Shown here: positions 38,058 through 46,670 of the stretch, one piece after another
Position numbering within the stretch: position 1 is the first letter of the stretch
Layout of the letters: each line of letters begins with the position of its first letter
DNA from: Labilibaculum sp041595635
Lineage (GTDB): Bacteria > Bacteroidota > Bacteroidia > Bacteroidales > Marinifilaceae
Direction of reading: 5' to 3'
Assembly: GCF_041595635.1 (NCBI RefSeq)
Contig: NZ_JBFHJW010000013.1
Span: 1-64,000, forward strand
Length of the DNA: 64,000 bases
The notes under the pieces: model-generated
The model's database searches: none
Told to the model about the DNA's origin: nothing
Seen by the model: the letters and a program-made list of their open reading frames with translations, nothing else
Position numbers and translations under genes: made by a program

Positions 38058-39707
38058 TTATTTCCTTCCAACTTCCTTGGCCCAATCACCTCTGTATATT
38101 ATTTTTTGATCATGAATTCTAAAAATAAACTTGCCATACTGAACTAAAACTCCAGCCGAAGCATTCACAACCCAGCAATTATCCGGAATAGTAAAAAAGT
38201 TTTCCGATGTAATTGTCTTTTTATCCAATTGATCGGCAATAGAAACTGATTGCTGTTCGCCTATGGACCATCCTAAATGAGTATTATAGCTCACCTTAAG
38301 GTCACCAATCAATTTAAAATTCTCATTGGTCTCAATTTTTGTTTTAATACTAGCGATTTTTCCATCATTTAAATCGCTATCAGGCGTCACTTCAATGCTT
38401 AACTTAGGTAATTCAATAGCGCTGTCAGAAGCCAAAATAAAAATGGATTCGTTTTTAATCAATTCATTATCTTTATTGTAAAATTCAAAAGCCAATTCCA
38501 TATCTTCAAGTCCAGATGGCGCAATGGCCATCTCATCGGCAAAATAACCTTCCTTGCTTATCTTTTTACTATAAATTACTTTATCGAGGTATTTTACAAG
38601 AACTTTTTTCACTTCCTTAGTATTGTAAAGTTCCAAAGGAATTTTGCTGCTGCTGTGTATCGACTTGTTTTTAGGACTAATAATCAATCCTTTCATGTAA
38701 TCACACATAGCAAACCAAACCGGACGAGGAGAACCATATTTGTCATTTGCATCCTTATAACCCCAGAAACCAAACCATTCTTCTGGTTGATTTGCATTGT
38801 GAATATCTTCATCTCCACCTTTCCACCAACCATCAGCATAATAAAATGGGCACATACCCACAGCACCAGCATCAATAAGGTCACGATAATTCGCGATCAA
38901 CCCATCGCTTTGTTGTTGTAAAGTATTCGAACCATAAAGACCATTGCCACCATCAGGAGAAACTGAATAACCAAATTCAGTAGTAATAAAAGGTTTATCC
39001 AACCCATTTAATTCATTCAAACCCTTAATGTAATCTTTAAAGCCCATTGTTGCTGTCTGCCCCTCGTTATGATCATAACAATTATAGGCATACACATCAA
39101 AAATACTTTCATCCATATAATCACTAATCATGGCATTAGCCGAAAGTGTTACCGGTATTCCTGGATGTTCTTTATGAATCAAATCAATCAGATTTTGCAT
39201 TAAATCAACAAATGCCTTGCCTGTTACGCTATGAATGTGATCTGTTTTTGGCTCATTAATCACGAGGTAAGTAATAATACAATCGTATCTATTTGAGTAA
39301 GCTAACACTCTTTTTAATTCTATTTCGGTCTGTTTAATAAATTCCGGATCGCCATAATCTGCCTCGGGATGCACTTCTAAACCCATAATCAGCTTCAGTC
39401 CCGATGCCTGCACTAATTTCAATTGCGCCTCAGAATACTGACTCCAAGTACGAATGGTATTGTAGCCACCCTCTTTGATTTTTTTCAGATCGAATTTCAT
39501 CAAATCCAATTCATCTTTTCTTACATCTTCATAAGGACTTTGCCCTGGACGAGCACCAATTTCGTAGCCTATCGCTTTAATAAAAAACTTCTCTCCATTT
39601 AAGGTATACCAATTGTCTTTTAATTCTATTTTTGTTTTTAACTGTGAATAACCAGAGATGTTTAGAACAAAAACCAGGCCGATTAATAATACTAAATTTC
39701 GTTTCAT
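38058..39707 (-). CDS. Exported clan GH-A glycoside hydrolase (GH2/GH5-like TIM barrel)
   Basis: The 549-residue protein has a signal peptide (about 1-21, ending SGYSQ), a strand-rich entry WYTLNGEKFFIKAIGYE, and a TIM barrel with the two catalytic Glu of clan GH-A: Glu152 in YLVINEPKTD (acid/base) and Glu244 in FITTEFGYS (nucleophile). Aromatic motifs YYADGWWKGGDED and WFGFWGY line the likely substrate cleft. Residues about 345-549 form a beta-sandwich-like end. It has no T9SS sorting domain, so a periplasmic location is expected. The barrel resembles GH2 C-domains and beta-glucan-active enzymes, but the polysaccharide cannot be assigned. No SusC/SusD-like genes are adjacent. Confidence 0.85.
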   Translation of the reverse strand: MKRNLVLLIGLVFVLNISGYSQLKTKIELKDNWYTLNGEKFFIKAIGYEIGARPGQSPYEDVRKDELDLMKFDLKKIKEGGYNTIRTWSQYSEAQLKLVQASGLKLIMGLEVHPEADYGDPEFIKQTEIELKRVLAYSNRYDCIITYLVINEPKTDHIHSVTGKAFVDLMQNLIDLIHKEHPGIPVTLSANAMISDYMDESIFDVYAYNCYDHNEGQTATMGFKDYIKGLNELNGLDKPFITTEFGYSVSPDGGNGLYGSNTLQQQSDGLIANYRDLIDAGAVGMCPFYYADGWWKGGDEDIHNANQPEEWFGFWGYKDANDKYGSPRPVWFAMCDYMKGLIISPKNKSIHSSSKIPLELYNTKEVKKVLVKYLDKVIYSKKISKEGYFADEMAIAPSGLEDMELAFEFYNKDNELIKNESIFILASDSAIELPKLSIEVTPDSDLNDGKIASIKTKIETNENFKLIGDLKVSYNTHLGWSIGEQQSVSIADQLDKKTITSENFFTIPDNCWVVNASAGVLVQYGKFIFRIHDQKIIYRGDWAKEVGRK

Positions 39708-40190
39708 ACTTCGTTTTTACAGATATAACTAAACTGAATTTTTTATGTTTTTTGAATCATGCTATATAAAAAGAGTCGTTTCTTTTTTACTCTTGATCAA
39801 CAGTATTCCCTCTACTTTTCCTTAAGAACAAAAATTGTTGCATTTCCTCCAATAAAAATATTCCCGATAGCCATCGAGAATAAAATATTCGCTACGAAAT
39901 TACAAAAACCAGGCATTCCGAAGAGTTATTCGCACAAAAAAATTACGCATATTAGGAAAGCTCATATCCCTATAACAGATAGACTAAGTTCCTCTTTGCT
40001 GAGTACAAAATTAACGAACTTACTAGCAAACAATTACTTAGCATTCGAGAACGAAGCGATACCCTGACAAGGGGTCTTAACGAATAATGAGTAGTAAAAA
40101 AAAAAGCCCCCTCGTAGAGAACTCCTCAAAAAAATAGCACTCTGCTTTAAGCCTTACGCTAACAATAAAAAGGGAATTCTTACTGCCAAC
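39708..40190. other. Large intergenic region
   Basis: This 483-base region separates two minus-strand genes. A 102-codon plus-strand open frame (39759-40067) has an ATG but no recognisable character. At 39867-39882 there is a short inverted repeat around CCGATAGCCATCGAG. On the minus strand a run of ten T after GGGGGC near 40101 may end mltG transcription, although no strong stem is visible. Confidence 0.5.
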
Positions 40191-41261
40191 TTATTTCATG
40201 ATGCCACGTTTATTGAGTGCTCTCTGATATTGACGCGCATTCTGATTGTGCTCACGCAGAGATTTGGCAAAGATATGATATCCATTGAATTCGGGACTGG
40301 CACAAAAATAGTAGAATTTGTGCTTTTCGTAGTTAAGAACGGCTTCGAGTCCGGAGATGGAGGACTGACGAATGGGTCCGGGAGGCAAACCGCGATATTT
40401 GTAGGTATTATAAGGCGAATCGATTTCTTTGTGTTTGTTTAAAACCCGACGTATGGTAAAATCGCCCAAAGCAAACTTTAGAGTTGGATCAGCATCTAAT
40501 TTTATTTTCCGATTTAAACGATTCATGTATACACCAGCCACTCTAGGTTTCTCGTCGTTTTTTATGGTTTCCTCATCGACAATTGAAGCTAAAACACTTA
40601 CCTCTATTGGTGATAACCCAATGCTTTCGGCTTTTTTTAATCGATCTGCATTCCAATATTTTGAGTACTCCTTGTACATTCTATCCACAAAATTTTCGGC
40701 ATCCATATTCCAGTAAACCTGATAGGTATTGGGAATGAAAAGCGCCAAGGCCGTATGTGGAAGAAATCCGTATTTTTTTAGTTTCGATTCATCACGCAAA
40801 AGCGACAGGATACTCAGCGAATCAGCTTCTATTTGACCTGAAATTTTCCCTGCAAACTCTTCGGCTGTGCGTGTATTATTAAAGGTCAACATAAGAGGCG
40901 ATTGAACACCCGAGCGCAACAAATTGACTAAATCATTGTTATTCATGCCATTGCTAACTTGGTAGCGCCCCGAATGAATATGACGAGCAAAATTCTTCTT
41001 TTCCATCACCCAAAGCAAACTGGAACGATTCTTTAACCAGCCTTGCTCCTCTAGAATTCTCAAAACGTCGTCTTGTTTGGAATCACTCGGCAGATAGAGA
41101 AAACTCGTCTCCTCTTCACCCAAATCGATGTTTGCAGAAAAAACATCCTGATAATAATTGAATAGTATGGATGCTGCAATCACAAACACTAGCATTACTG
41201 AAACAAGTAGGAACTTCCACGTTTTTGAAGACATCGCTTTCAGTCGAAATAGATTGATCAT
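40191..41261 (-). CDS. mltG: Endolytic murein transglycosylase MltG
   Basis: The 356-residue protein has one N-terminal membrane helix (about 15-35, FLLVSVMLVFVIAASILF), a LysM-like subdomain, and the YceG/MltG domain with the catalytic Glu in ASIVDEETIKNDEKPRVAGVYMNRL and the DADPTLKFALG and YRGLPPGPIRQSS motifs. MltG cleaves nascent glycan strands at the inner membrane and sets their length. The start is ATG 41261; an internal ATG at 41234 would also keep the helix. A TATTTTTG -7 element lies at 41297-41304. Confidence 0.94.
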   Translation of the reverse strand: MINLFRLKAMSSKTWKFLLVSVMLVFVIAASILFNYYQDVFSANIDLGEEETSFLYLPSDSKQDDVLRILEEQGWLKNRSSLLWVMEKKNFARHIHSGRYQVSNGMNNNDLVNLLRSGVQSPLMLTFNNTRTAEEFAGKISGQIEADSLSILSLLRDESKLKKYGFLPHTALALFIPNTYQVYWNMDAENFVDRMYKEYSKYWNADRLKKAESIGLSPIEVSVLASIVDEETIKNDEKPRVAGVYMNRLNRKIKLDADPTLKFALGDFTIRRVLNKHKEIDSPYNTYKYRGLPPGPIRQSSISGLEAVLNYEKHKFYYFCASPEFNGYHIFAKSLREHNQNARQYQRALNKRGIMK

Positions 41262-41296
41262 TCGTTTAATTTAAAAATAAATGCATAAGAGTTCTA

Positions 41297-41304
41297 CAAA
41301 AATA
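41297..41304 (-). promoter_or_regulatory. Candidate -7 element of mltG
   Basis: The minus strand reads TATTTTTG, matching TAnnTTTG, 36 bases before the mltG ATG. No matching -33 element is seen at the normal distance. Confidence 0.35.
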
Positions 41305-41411
41305 GAAAATAATACTTTTTAATGAATAGACTTCCTGAATTTGATGCAAAAACAGAACAAAAATTAACTTGATAAGAGCCAAACGAATCCCGAAGAAGGC
41401 TAGTATTTTAC

Positions 41412-41442
41412 TTGGCTGCAAAAAGCAAAAAATCTACCTTTG
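41412..41442 (+). promoter_or_regulatory. Candidate promoter of the M14 peptidase gene
   Basis: TTG (41412-41414), a 20-base spacer, then TACCTTTG (41435-41442) fit the Bacteroidota -33/-7 pattern, 26 bases before the ATG. Confidence 0.55.
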
Positions 41443-41468
41443 GGTAACTCTTAAAAAAACAAACACAC

Positions 41469-42596
41469 ATGAATATCTCATCTAATTTTGATAGTGGTAA
41501 AATTCAGGTTCTCGATGCCAGTGATCCTCAAAATATACAATTAAGCATCCCTAAGGATACCCATTCGGAGCATTTCCAATGGTTTCACTTTCGTGTGATG
41601 GGGGCGCAAAATCAATCCCTTGCAATGCGTATTACGAATGCAAACCAAGCCTCTTATCCTGAAGGTTATAAAAATTATCAAACCCTAGCCTCTTACGATA
41701 GAAAGAATTGGTTTCGAGTTCCTTCAAATTACGATGGAAAAGAACTTCACATTACGCATTGTCCGGAATACAACTCAGTCTACTACGCTTATTTTGCACC
41801 TTACACTTACCAACAACATCTCGATTTAGTTCATCAGGCACAACTATCTCCCCAATGCAAACTGCAATCCATAGGCAAAACAATAGAAAGTCGCAACATA
41901 GACATGTTGGTTATTGGGGAAACTGATGAAAATAAAAAAAGCATTTGGATCATTGCCCGTCAACACCCCGGCGAGAGCATGTCTGAATGGTTTATGCAGG
42001 GAGTTATTGGTCGACTTCTAAATCCGAATGACGCAATTTCGAAAGCTCTGTTGAGTAAAGCTGTTTTTTATTTGGTGCCCAACATGAATATCGACGGGAG
42101 TATTGCCGGAAATTTACGAGTAAATACCAAAGGCTTTAATTACAATCGGGAATGGGCCGAGCCTTCAAAGGAAAATAGCCCCGAAGTTTTTCATGTTCGC
42201 AACTTAATGGACGAATATGGATGCGATTTAAATTTGGATATCCATGGCGATGAAACCTTACCTTATAATTTTATTTCGGGCATAGAGGGTATCCCTTCTT
42301 TCAACGAAACATTAAAAAAATTAACAGAAAATTTTATTCAGTCATGGATTGCTACCTGTCCTGATTTTCAAGACACTTACGGCTATCCTAAAAATGAAGC
42401 TGGCAAAGGAAATTTGGCAATTTGCTCGAAACATATTGGAGAAAGATTTAAATGTTTATCTTTGACCATAGAAATGCCATTTAAGGATAATAATGATTTA
42501 CCAGATCCTGATTTTGGATGGTCTCCCGAAAGGAGTATTTTGCTAGGAGAATCGGTTCTTCAGCCCATCTATCAAGTGGTAAATCACCTACGATAA
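41469..42596 (+). CDS. M14 family zinc carboxypeptidase, cytosolic-carboxypeptidase type
   Basis: The 375-residue protein has the N-terminal beta domain of cytosolic carboxypeptidases (HSEHFQWFHFRVMGAQ) and the M14 catalytic domain: zinc ligands in RQHPGESMSEW (HxxE) and the later LDIHGDE His, substrate-binding Asn-Arg in GFNYNREW, and the catalytic Glu in LTIEMPFKD. There is no signal peptide. Relatives remove C-terminal residues such as glutamate; the bacterial substrate is unknown. It has its own promoter and terminator. Confidence 0.92.
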   Translation: MNISSNFDSGKIQVLDASDPQNIQLSIPKDTHSEHFQWFHFRVMGAQNQSLAMRITNANQASYPEGYKNYQTLASYDRKNWFRVPSNYDGKELHITHCPEYNSVYYAYFAPYTYQQHLDLVHQAQLSPQCKLQSIGKTIESRNIDMLVIGETDENKKSIWIIARQHPGESMSEWFMQGVIGRLLNPNDAISKALLSKAVFYLVPNMNIDGSIAGNLRVNTKGFNYNREWAEPSKENSPEVFHVRNLMDEYGCDLNLDIHGDETLPYNFISGIEGIPSFNETLKKLTENFIQSWIATCPDFQDTYGYPKNEAGKGNLAICSKHIGERFKCLSLTIEMPFKDNNDLPDPDFGWSPERSILLGESVLQPIYQVVNHLR

Positions 42597-42950
42597 ACAA
42601 AAGCATATACTACTAAGTATATTACTCGAAAGGCCCATGCTCAAGCTTCCGTGAACGTGGGTCTTTTTTGTTGGGTAAAATATAAGTAGCAATTTATAAA
42701 ATTGAATTGATCCCAAAGAGGATTTTAAATACCTCCGGATATATGATTTGCAAAAGACAAACAATTTTCCATTTTTAAGCTCTATTCTTCCTTCCTCCAT
42801 GACGCAAAAAAGTCCATGCTTCTTTCGAAACATGAACTCCCAACAGGCTTGCTAAGTGCCATTGCGAGCTTAGGAAGAATAGTTTCCTAATGTAGTGCAA
42901 AAACCGAAAAGAGATACGTAGCTAGTACACCTCTTAAACAGCTATGGCAT
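42597..42950. other. Intergenic region with terminator
   Basis: Apart from the terminator at 42632-42663 this 354-base region between convergent units holds nothing I can support. An 81-codon minus-strand frame starts inside it and runs through the hairpin; it does not look like a protein. Confidence 0.55.
42632..42663 (+). terminator. Intrinsic terminator of the M14 peptidase gene
   Basis: GGCCCATG (42632-42639) pairs with CGTGGGTC (42656-42663), two wobble pairs, followed by six T. It starts 36 bases after the stop. Confidence 0.8.
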
Positions 42951-43136
42951 TTAACTTTTGTTATGGGCTTTTAATTTGCCTTGCATATTTTTTGATGATA
43001 ATATAATTAAAATCCCCAAAAGAATTCCGGTAAAAAATAATACTAAAAAAACTTTAGCAAATAGGGTCTTATATAATAATGAAAACCATATAGAGACAAA
43101 ACCTACGGCTAAAACATACAATAATAAATATATCAT
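42951..43136 (-). CDS. Small two-helix membrane protein, possible immunity peptide
   Basis: From the ATG at 43136 the frame encodes about 61 residues, MIYLLLYVLAVGFVSIWF then a short loop LLYKTLFAK and a second helix VFLVLFFTGILLGILIIL, with a basic tail SSKNMQGKLKAHNKS. This is a convincing two-helix inner-membrane protein. The same frame is open further upstream, but the added residues are Cys-rich and begin within the preceding frame, so I prefer the ATG at 43136. It begins 11 bases after the stop of the Cys-rich frame and on the same strand as the exported precursor-like gene. Small membrane proteins in that position often give immunity to a peptide toxin; that is inference only. Confidence 0.6.
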   Translation of the reverse strand: MIYLLLYVLAVGFVSIWFSLLYKTLFAKVFLVLFFTGILLGILIILSSKNMQGKLKAHNKS

Positions 43137-43147
43137 AATTATAGTAT

Positions 43148-43387
43148 TTATACACATGCAATCACTACAGCAGAGAAGGCAAATGGAAATGTGATTGTAA
43201 AAAGTGCGGCACATCCCAAATCTTCAGTATAACAAGCTATAACAGAATCTCCAACACAGTCAGTCCAACTTGCATAACTTTTCAATGAAGCAGATTCTTC
43301 TCCTTCAACAATATACTCATCCCCTTTTATATGAAGTTGAATTCCACAATCTACAATAAAGTCATCTACATAGCCAGATTCGTAATG
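43148..43387 (-). pseudogene. Cys-rich hydrophobic C-terminal frame without start codon, probable continuation of the upstream gene after a one-base shift
   Basis: A minus-strand frame is open for 79 codons with no ATG. Its translation looks like real protein: SGYVDDFIVDCGIQLHIKGD, then SWTDCVGDSVIACYTED, then LGCAALFTITFPFAFSAVVI and a final ACV. Five Cys and a hydrophobic end resemble mature peptides of Cys-rich bacteriocin precursors (halocin-C8-like type). It overlaps the end of the 131-residue exported gene by about 20 bases in another frame; one base added near 43378 would join the two into a protein of about 205 residues. So this is either a frameshifted gene, a sequencing error, or a translationally shifted product. 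No other evidence is available from the window. Confidence 0.5.
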
Positions 43388-43761
43388 TTATTTGGAATTA
43401 TAGTTGCCACATTTAACAATTTGTTGTCTTTGTTAAAATTGTACATCTCAAATTCATTATTATGAAGGATTCTAACGATGGATTTTCGATCTGTGTCTTT
43501 ATATTTTAGCATAAACAGACTGTCATTATTATTGACAGTAGATGATTTTAGCGAACTATTGTCTGCAAATAATTCTGAGAAATCTCCTTGTTCAATGGAG
43601 GAAATTCCAAATCCAGCCATTTCAGCATTTGATAGTGGATTTAGATTATTCTCTTTCGTAATCTTTTCAGAATTATCACTTTTTTCACGACTCATAAATA
43701 CAGTAATTCCAAACATTACCATTACTACTGCAATAATTAATTTACTTTTAAATTTAAACAT
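43366..43761 (-). CDS. Small exported protein, precursor-like, of unknown function
   Basis: The 131-residue product begins with an N-terminal hydrophobic export segment (FKFKSKLIIAVVMVMFGITVF), then LSNAEMAGFG, which recalls the NVEALA-type processing region of small Bacteroidota exported peptides, and a hydrophilic body containing DSLFMLKYKD and SIVRILHNNEFEMYNF. It has no recognised domain. Its last residues (TNLAM) look abrupt; the adjacent frame at 43148-43387 supplies a more natural end. It stands 21 bases after a short upstream frame and on the same strand as the subtilase gene. Confidence 0.65.
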   Translation of the reverse strand: MFKFKSKLIIAVVMVMFGITVFMSREKSDNSEKITKENNLNPLSNAEMAGFGISSIEQGDFSELFADNSSLKSSTVNNNDSLFMLKYKDTDRKSIVRILHNNEFEMYNFNKDNKLLNVATIIPNNITNLAM

Positions 43762-43782
43762 TTTACTGAAATTTTCAGTTGC

Positions 43783-43911
43783 CTACTTTCTGATTACTAC
43801 TTTAATTATAGTAGCCGTTTCGGCACTTCCGACCATTTTTGAGCACTTATTCTCTAAAACATTATTCTGACCTTCTTTTTTAATTCCGATTAAGTCGGTA
43901 GCTTTTGTCAT
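43783..43911 (-). CDS. Very short ORF or gene remnant of unknown function
   Basis: From the ATG at 43911 there are 42 codons: MTKATDLIGIKKEGQ, then NNVLENKCSKMVGSAETATI and a basic end IKVVIRK. The composition is protein-like, and the same frame stays open upstream to 43956 with equally protein-like residues (YYNCYGQLDERNGK) but no start codon, ending at the stop of the subtilase gene. It is therefore either a small gene or the 3' remnant of a larger gene that lost its start. I do not recognise the family. Confidence 0.4.
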   Translation of the reverse strand: MTKATDLIGIKKEGQNNVLENKCSKMVGSAETATIIKVVIRK

Positions 43912-43961
43912 TTTCCCGTTTCGTTCGTCTAATTGCCCATAACAATTGTAATAAACTTAAT

Positions 43962-45404
43962 TTATTGAACAGCATTTGCCGCATTTACTCTACCATATCC
44001 GTAATAAGCATCCTTCCCTGGCTTGCCCAAATCATCGGCGCTGTTTCTTAAAACAGTCATTACCTGACTTGGAGTAGCATCGGCACCTAGTTTCTCAAAA
44101 ATTAGAGCCGCTACACCTGCAGCATGAGGCGAAGCCATGCTTGTTCCTGCAGAAAATCCCCAACCACTACTAATGGTACTAAAAATCATATCGTAGTAAT
44201 AATAAGAACCAGGATAATCAAAATCTCCTCCGGGAGCCGCAAGATCAATTAGAGACTGTCCATAATTAGAATAACTCGCAAACACATCCAAATCTGTTGT
44301 TGTATCGTAAGCATAACCATAAGGAGCAGTAGCCGACACCGCCATTAGATGATTAAGACTGGCTGGAATAAATACCAAATTACTAGTGTGATTTGCATCT
44401 AATCCATCATTAGAAGCTGCAACAATTACCAACGATCCCATTTGATAAGCATAAGTAATTGCTTTCTGAGAAGCATTAATAAGGGCGGCAACATCGTTTG
44501 CTCCTACTTTCGATAAAGAACCATCAGGTAACTCTACATAGAAACCGTTTCTTGGTAAACTTGTTCCCAAACTCATATTAATAACATCGGCTCCATTATT
44601 TGCGGCATAAACAACACCTGCATTAATTCCAGAAAAAGAGCCAGATCCAGTATATTCCGATAAAACTTTAACGGCTACAATTTCTGCTTTTGGGGCCACT
44701 CCAATTACTCCGAAGTCACCACTACCATCACTATAGGAAGGACCATCCGCCGCAGCAATGATACCGGCAACATGTGTTCCATGATTAAAATAAAACCCAG
44801 GATCAATATTATAATCTTCATCAGTAACAAAAGAGGTTGATAAGCTAGTATTCAAGTTTGAAGCTAAGTCAGGATGTTCAGCATCTATTCCACTATCGAG
44901 AATAAAGACCCTAACTCCATCACCAGTAAAACCCAGATTCCAAGCACCTGGAGCTTCAATAGCCTCCATTCCCCACTGATACCCGTAAAAAGACTCATTA
45001 GAACCTATGCTCATTGATACAAACAGTTCCTCGTCGGTAGTTTCTGGTTGTACCCATTGCAATTGTAGGTCAGGCAAAACATTGCTTACTCCTTTTATTT
45101 TTTTTGCTTTTTCCATAAAACCAGATTCATTTGATTCCACAACATACATTCCGATTTCTGAAAGTTTACGATTAATCTTTCCATTGGCTTCCCCTATTTC
45201 AGTCTCCATTTGAGACGTAAAATCATCAGATAAGACTAAATAAGCATCAGCCTGGTAGGTTGTACTTTCGCTAGCGGTCAAACTTTGTGTCTTTACTTTG
45301 TTTGTCAGTTCTATACTCTGCAAATCCAATTCTTCTTCAATAGACTCGTTCGAACAGGCACTAACAAATAGTCCTGCCACTAAAAAAATAGCAATTTTTC
45401 TCAT
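43962..45404 (-). CDS. S8 (subtilisin-like) serine peptidase, lipoprotein
   Basis: The 480-residue protein has a lipoprotein signal peptide (MRKIAIFLVAGLFVSAC, Cys17), an inhibitor-I9-like propeptide (about 50-118, ADAYLVLSDDF ending VLPDLQLQW), and a peptidase S8 domain with the complete triad: Asp170 in VFILDSGIDAEHPDL, His211 in NHGTHVAG and Ser422 in AGTSMASPHAAG; the oxyanion Asn is in AASNDG. It should be tethered on the cell envelope and autoprocessed. It is the first gene of a same-strand run of very small frames; a role in maturing the downstream precursor is possible but only inferred from position. Confidence 0.93.
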   Translation of the reverse strand: MRKIAIFLVAGLFVSACSNESIEEELDLQSIELTNKVKTQSLTASESTTYQADAYLVLSDDFTSQMETEIGEANGKINRKLSEIGMYVVESNESGFMEKAKKIKGVSNVLPDLQLQWVQPETTDEELFVSMSIGSNESFYGYQWGMEAIEAPGAWNLGFTGDGVRVFILDSGIDAEHPDLASNLNTSLSTSFVTDEDYNIDPGFYFNHGTHVAGIIAAADGPSYSDGSGDFGVIGVAPKAEIVAVKVLSEYTGSGSFSGINAGVVYAANNGADVINMSLGTSLPRNGFYVELPDGSLSKVGANDVAALINASQKAITYAYQMGSLVIVAASNDGLDANHTSNLVFIPASLNHLMAVSATAPYGYAYDTTTDLDVFASYSNYGQSLIDLAAPGGDFDYPGSYYYYDMIFSTISSGWGFSAGTSMASPHAAGVAALIFEKLGADATPSQVMTVLRNSADDLGKPGKDAYYGYGRVNAANAVQ

Positions 45405-45612
45405 AGTAATTTATAGTTTAAAGTGTTAGAACTATTAAATTTAAATCATAAAAGCACCAATGTCAATACTATATCATTCATCAATTTAAGTTATCTCAGT
45501 ATATATTTAGAATATATTAACCGAACTTAGTAACCAAACAATCTAATAAATCGCATCGAAATTGCGTTTTCAATTCTAACGGGCTATTTTCAGACCCAAA
45601 ATAGATTAACAC

Positions 45613-46593
45613 ATGAGCAATACTTTCAGATATCGTTTTATAATCGTTGCATTATTCACTTTACTTCACGTTGTAGGCTTTTCACAAAATACAGTAGACA
45701 GTATTGTGGCAACATACCCAGCAAAATTCACTTCATATCAAGAATTAACCAATAGGATCGCCACCGATTTTTCGGGAGACGAAGAGCGAGCCAGAGCAGC
45801 ATTTGCTTGGATTGCCATGAATGTTGCCTACGACTTGAAGGGAATCAATAACACGCAGAAGGTTCAGTTCTCCTACACCTCAAAGGAAGATTTGCAAGCT
45901 CAAAAAGAAGCTTTTCGAAAAAAATTGGCCAGCCAAGTTCTGAAAAAAAAGAGAGCTTTGTGCGAAGGTTACGCCACTCTTTACCAAGAAATCTGTAAAT
46001 TGCTGAACATTGAATGTGTGATTGTAACCGGGATAGCAAAACGATTCAGCTCTGAAATAGGAAAAGCCAATCTGCCTTCGAATCATGCTTGGAATGCAGT
46101 GAAAATAAATAAAAAATGGAAGCTTGTGGATATTACCTGGGCGGCCGGATCGGTTGATTTTGCCAAAATGATTTTCCGAAAAGCATACACACCCGCCTAC
46201 TTTGCCTGTTCGCCCGAAGAGTTTGCCTTCAAACATTATCCAGATGATCTAAATTATTTATTTTTAAACAAAGCATTTTCTAAGGAAGACTTTTCACTTC
46301 AGCCTACTGTTTTCAATCCATTTATTGGCCATGGCTATCGAATTATTAGTCCGAAAAATGGCTCGCTCGCTCTCAAAAAAGGAAGCGATATTTCGTTTAA
46401 CATTACCAATGTGAGCAGTAAAACTCAAATTTCCTATCATTTTAGTAATGAGAAATATGCACAAAACATTCAAGTTAGTCAGAACGAAAAGGGCATTTCT
46501 TTTGCCATTCCGGCTCTAAAAAAAGGCAAAAGGGAACTTACTATTTACTTTGACCAGCAAGCTGTACTCTCCTATTTGGTGGATATTCGATAA
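45613..46593 (+). CDS. Exported transglutaminase-like protein
   Basis: The 326-residue protein has a signal peptide (about 7-24, ending VVGFSQ) and a transglutaminase-like cysteine protease fold with the triad visible as Cys in KKRALCEGYATL, His in SNHAWNAVKI and Asp in WKLVDITWAAG. Residues about 230-326 are a beta-sandwich end with ISPKNGSLALKKGSDISFNI. Such bacterial proteins are usually proteases or peptidases of unknown substrate in the periplasm. It stands alone, divergent from the subtilase gene and convergent with the nucleoid-associated protein gene. Confidence 0.87.
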   Translation: MSNTFRYRFIIVALFTLLHVVGFSQNTVDSIVATYPAKFTSYQELTNRIATDFSGDEERARAAFAWIAMNVAYDLKGINNTQKVQFSYTSKEDLQAQKEAFRKKLASQVLKKKRALCEGYATLYQEICKLLNIECVIVTGIAKRFSSEIGKANLPSNHAWNAVKINKKWKLVDITWAAGSVDFAKMIFRKAYTPAYFACSPEEFAFKHYPDDLNYLFLNKAFSKEDFSLQPTVFNPFIGHGYRIISPKNGSLALKKGSDISFNITNVSSKTQISYHFSNEKYAQNIQVSQNEKGISFAIPALKKGKRELTIYFDQQAVLSYLVDIR

Positions 46594-46622
46594 TCAATTC
46601 TCTTGAAAAAAATCGACAAAAA

Positions 46623-46648
46623 AAGCCTTTTCGAAAGTGAAAAAGCTT
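46623..46648. terminator. Terminator between convergent genes
   Basis: AAGC-C-TTTTC pairs with GAAAA-A-GCTT (one mismatch) around GAAAGT; the minus strand continues with seven T, so it mainly ends the nucleoid-associated protein transcript. Confidence 0.7.
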
Positions 46649-46670
46649 CAGTCAATTAGAATGTTAACGA

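Noticed and set aside
37817..38089. 90-codon minus-strand open frame
   Set aside because: It overlaps the stop of the glycoside hydrolase gene and runs through its terminator; the composition is not protein-like.
39759..40067. 102-codon plus-strand frame with ATG
   Set aside because: No signal peptide, domain or neighbour support; the low-complexity Lys/Ile/Pro composition looks like translated intergenic DNA.
42588..42833. 81-codon minus-strand frame
   Set aside because: It overlaps the 3' end of the M14 gene and passes through its terminator.
43478..43870. 130-codon plus-strand frame opposite the exported precursor-like gene
   Set aside because: It is antisense to the exported gene and to the short frame upstream; the minus-strand translations have an export signal and better composition.
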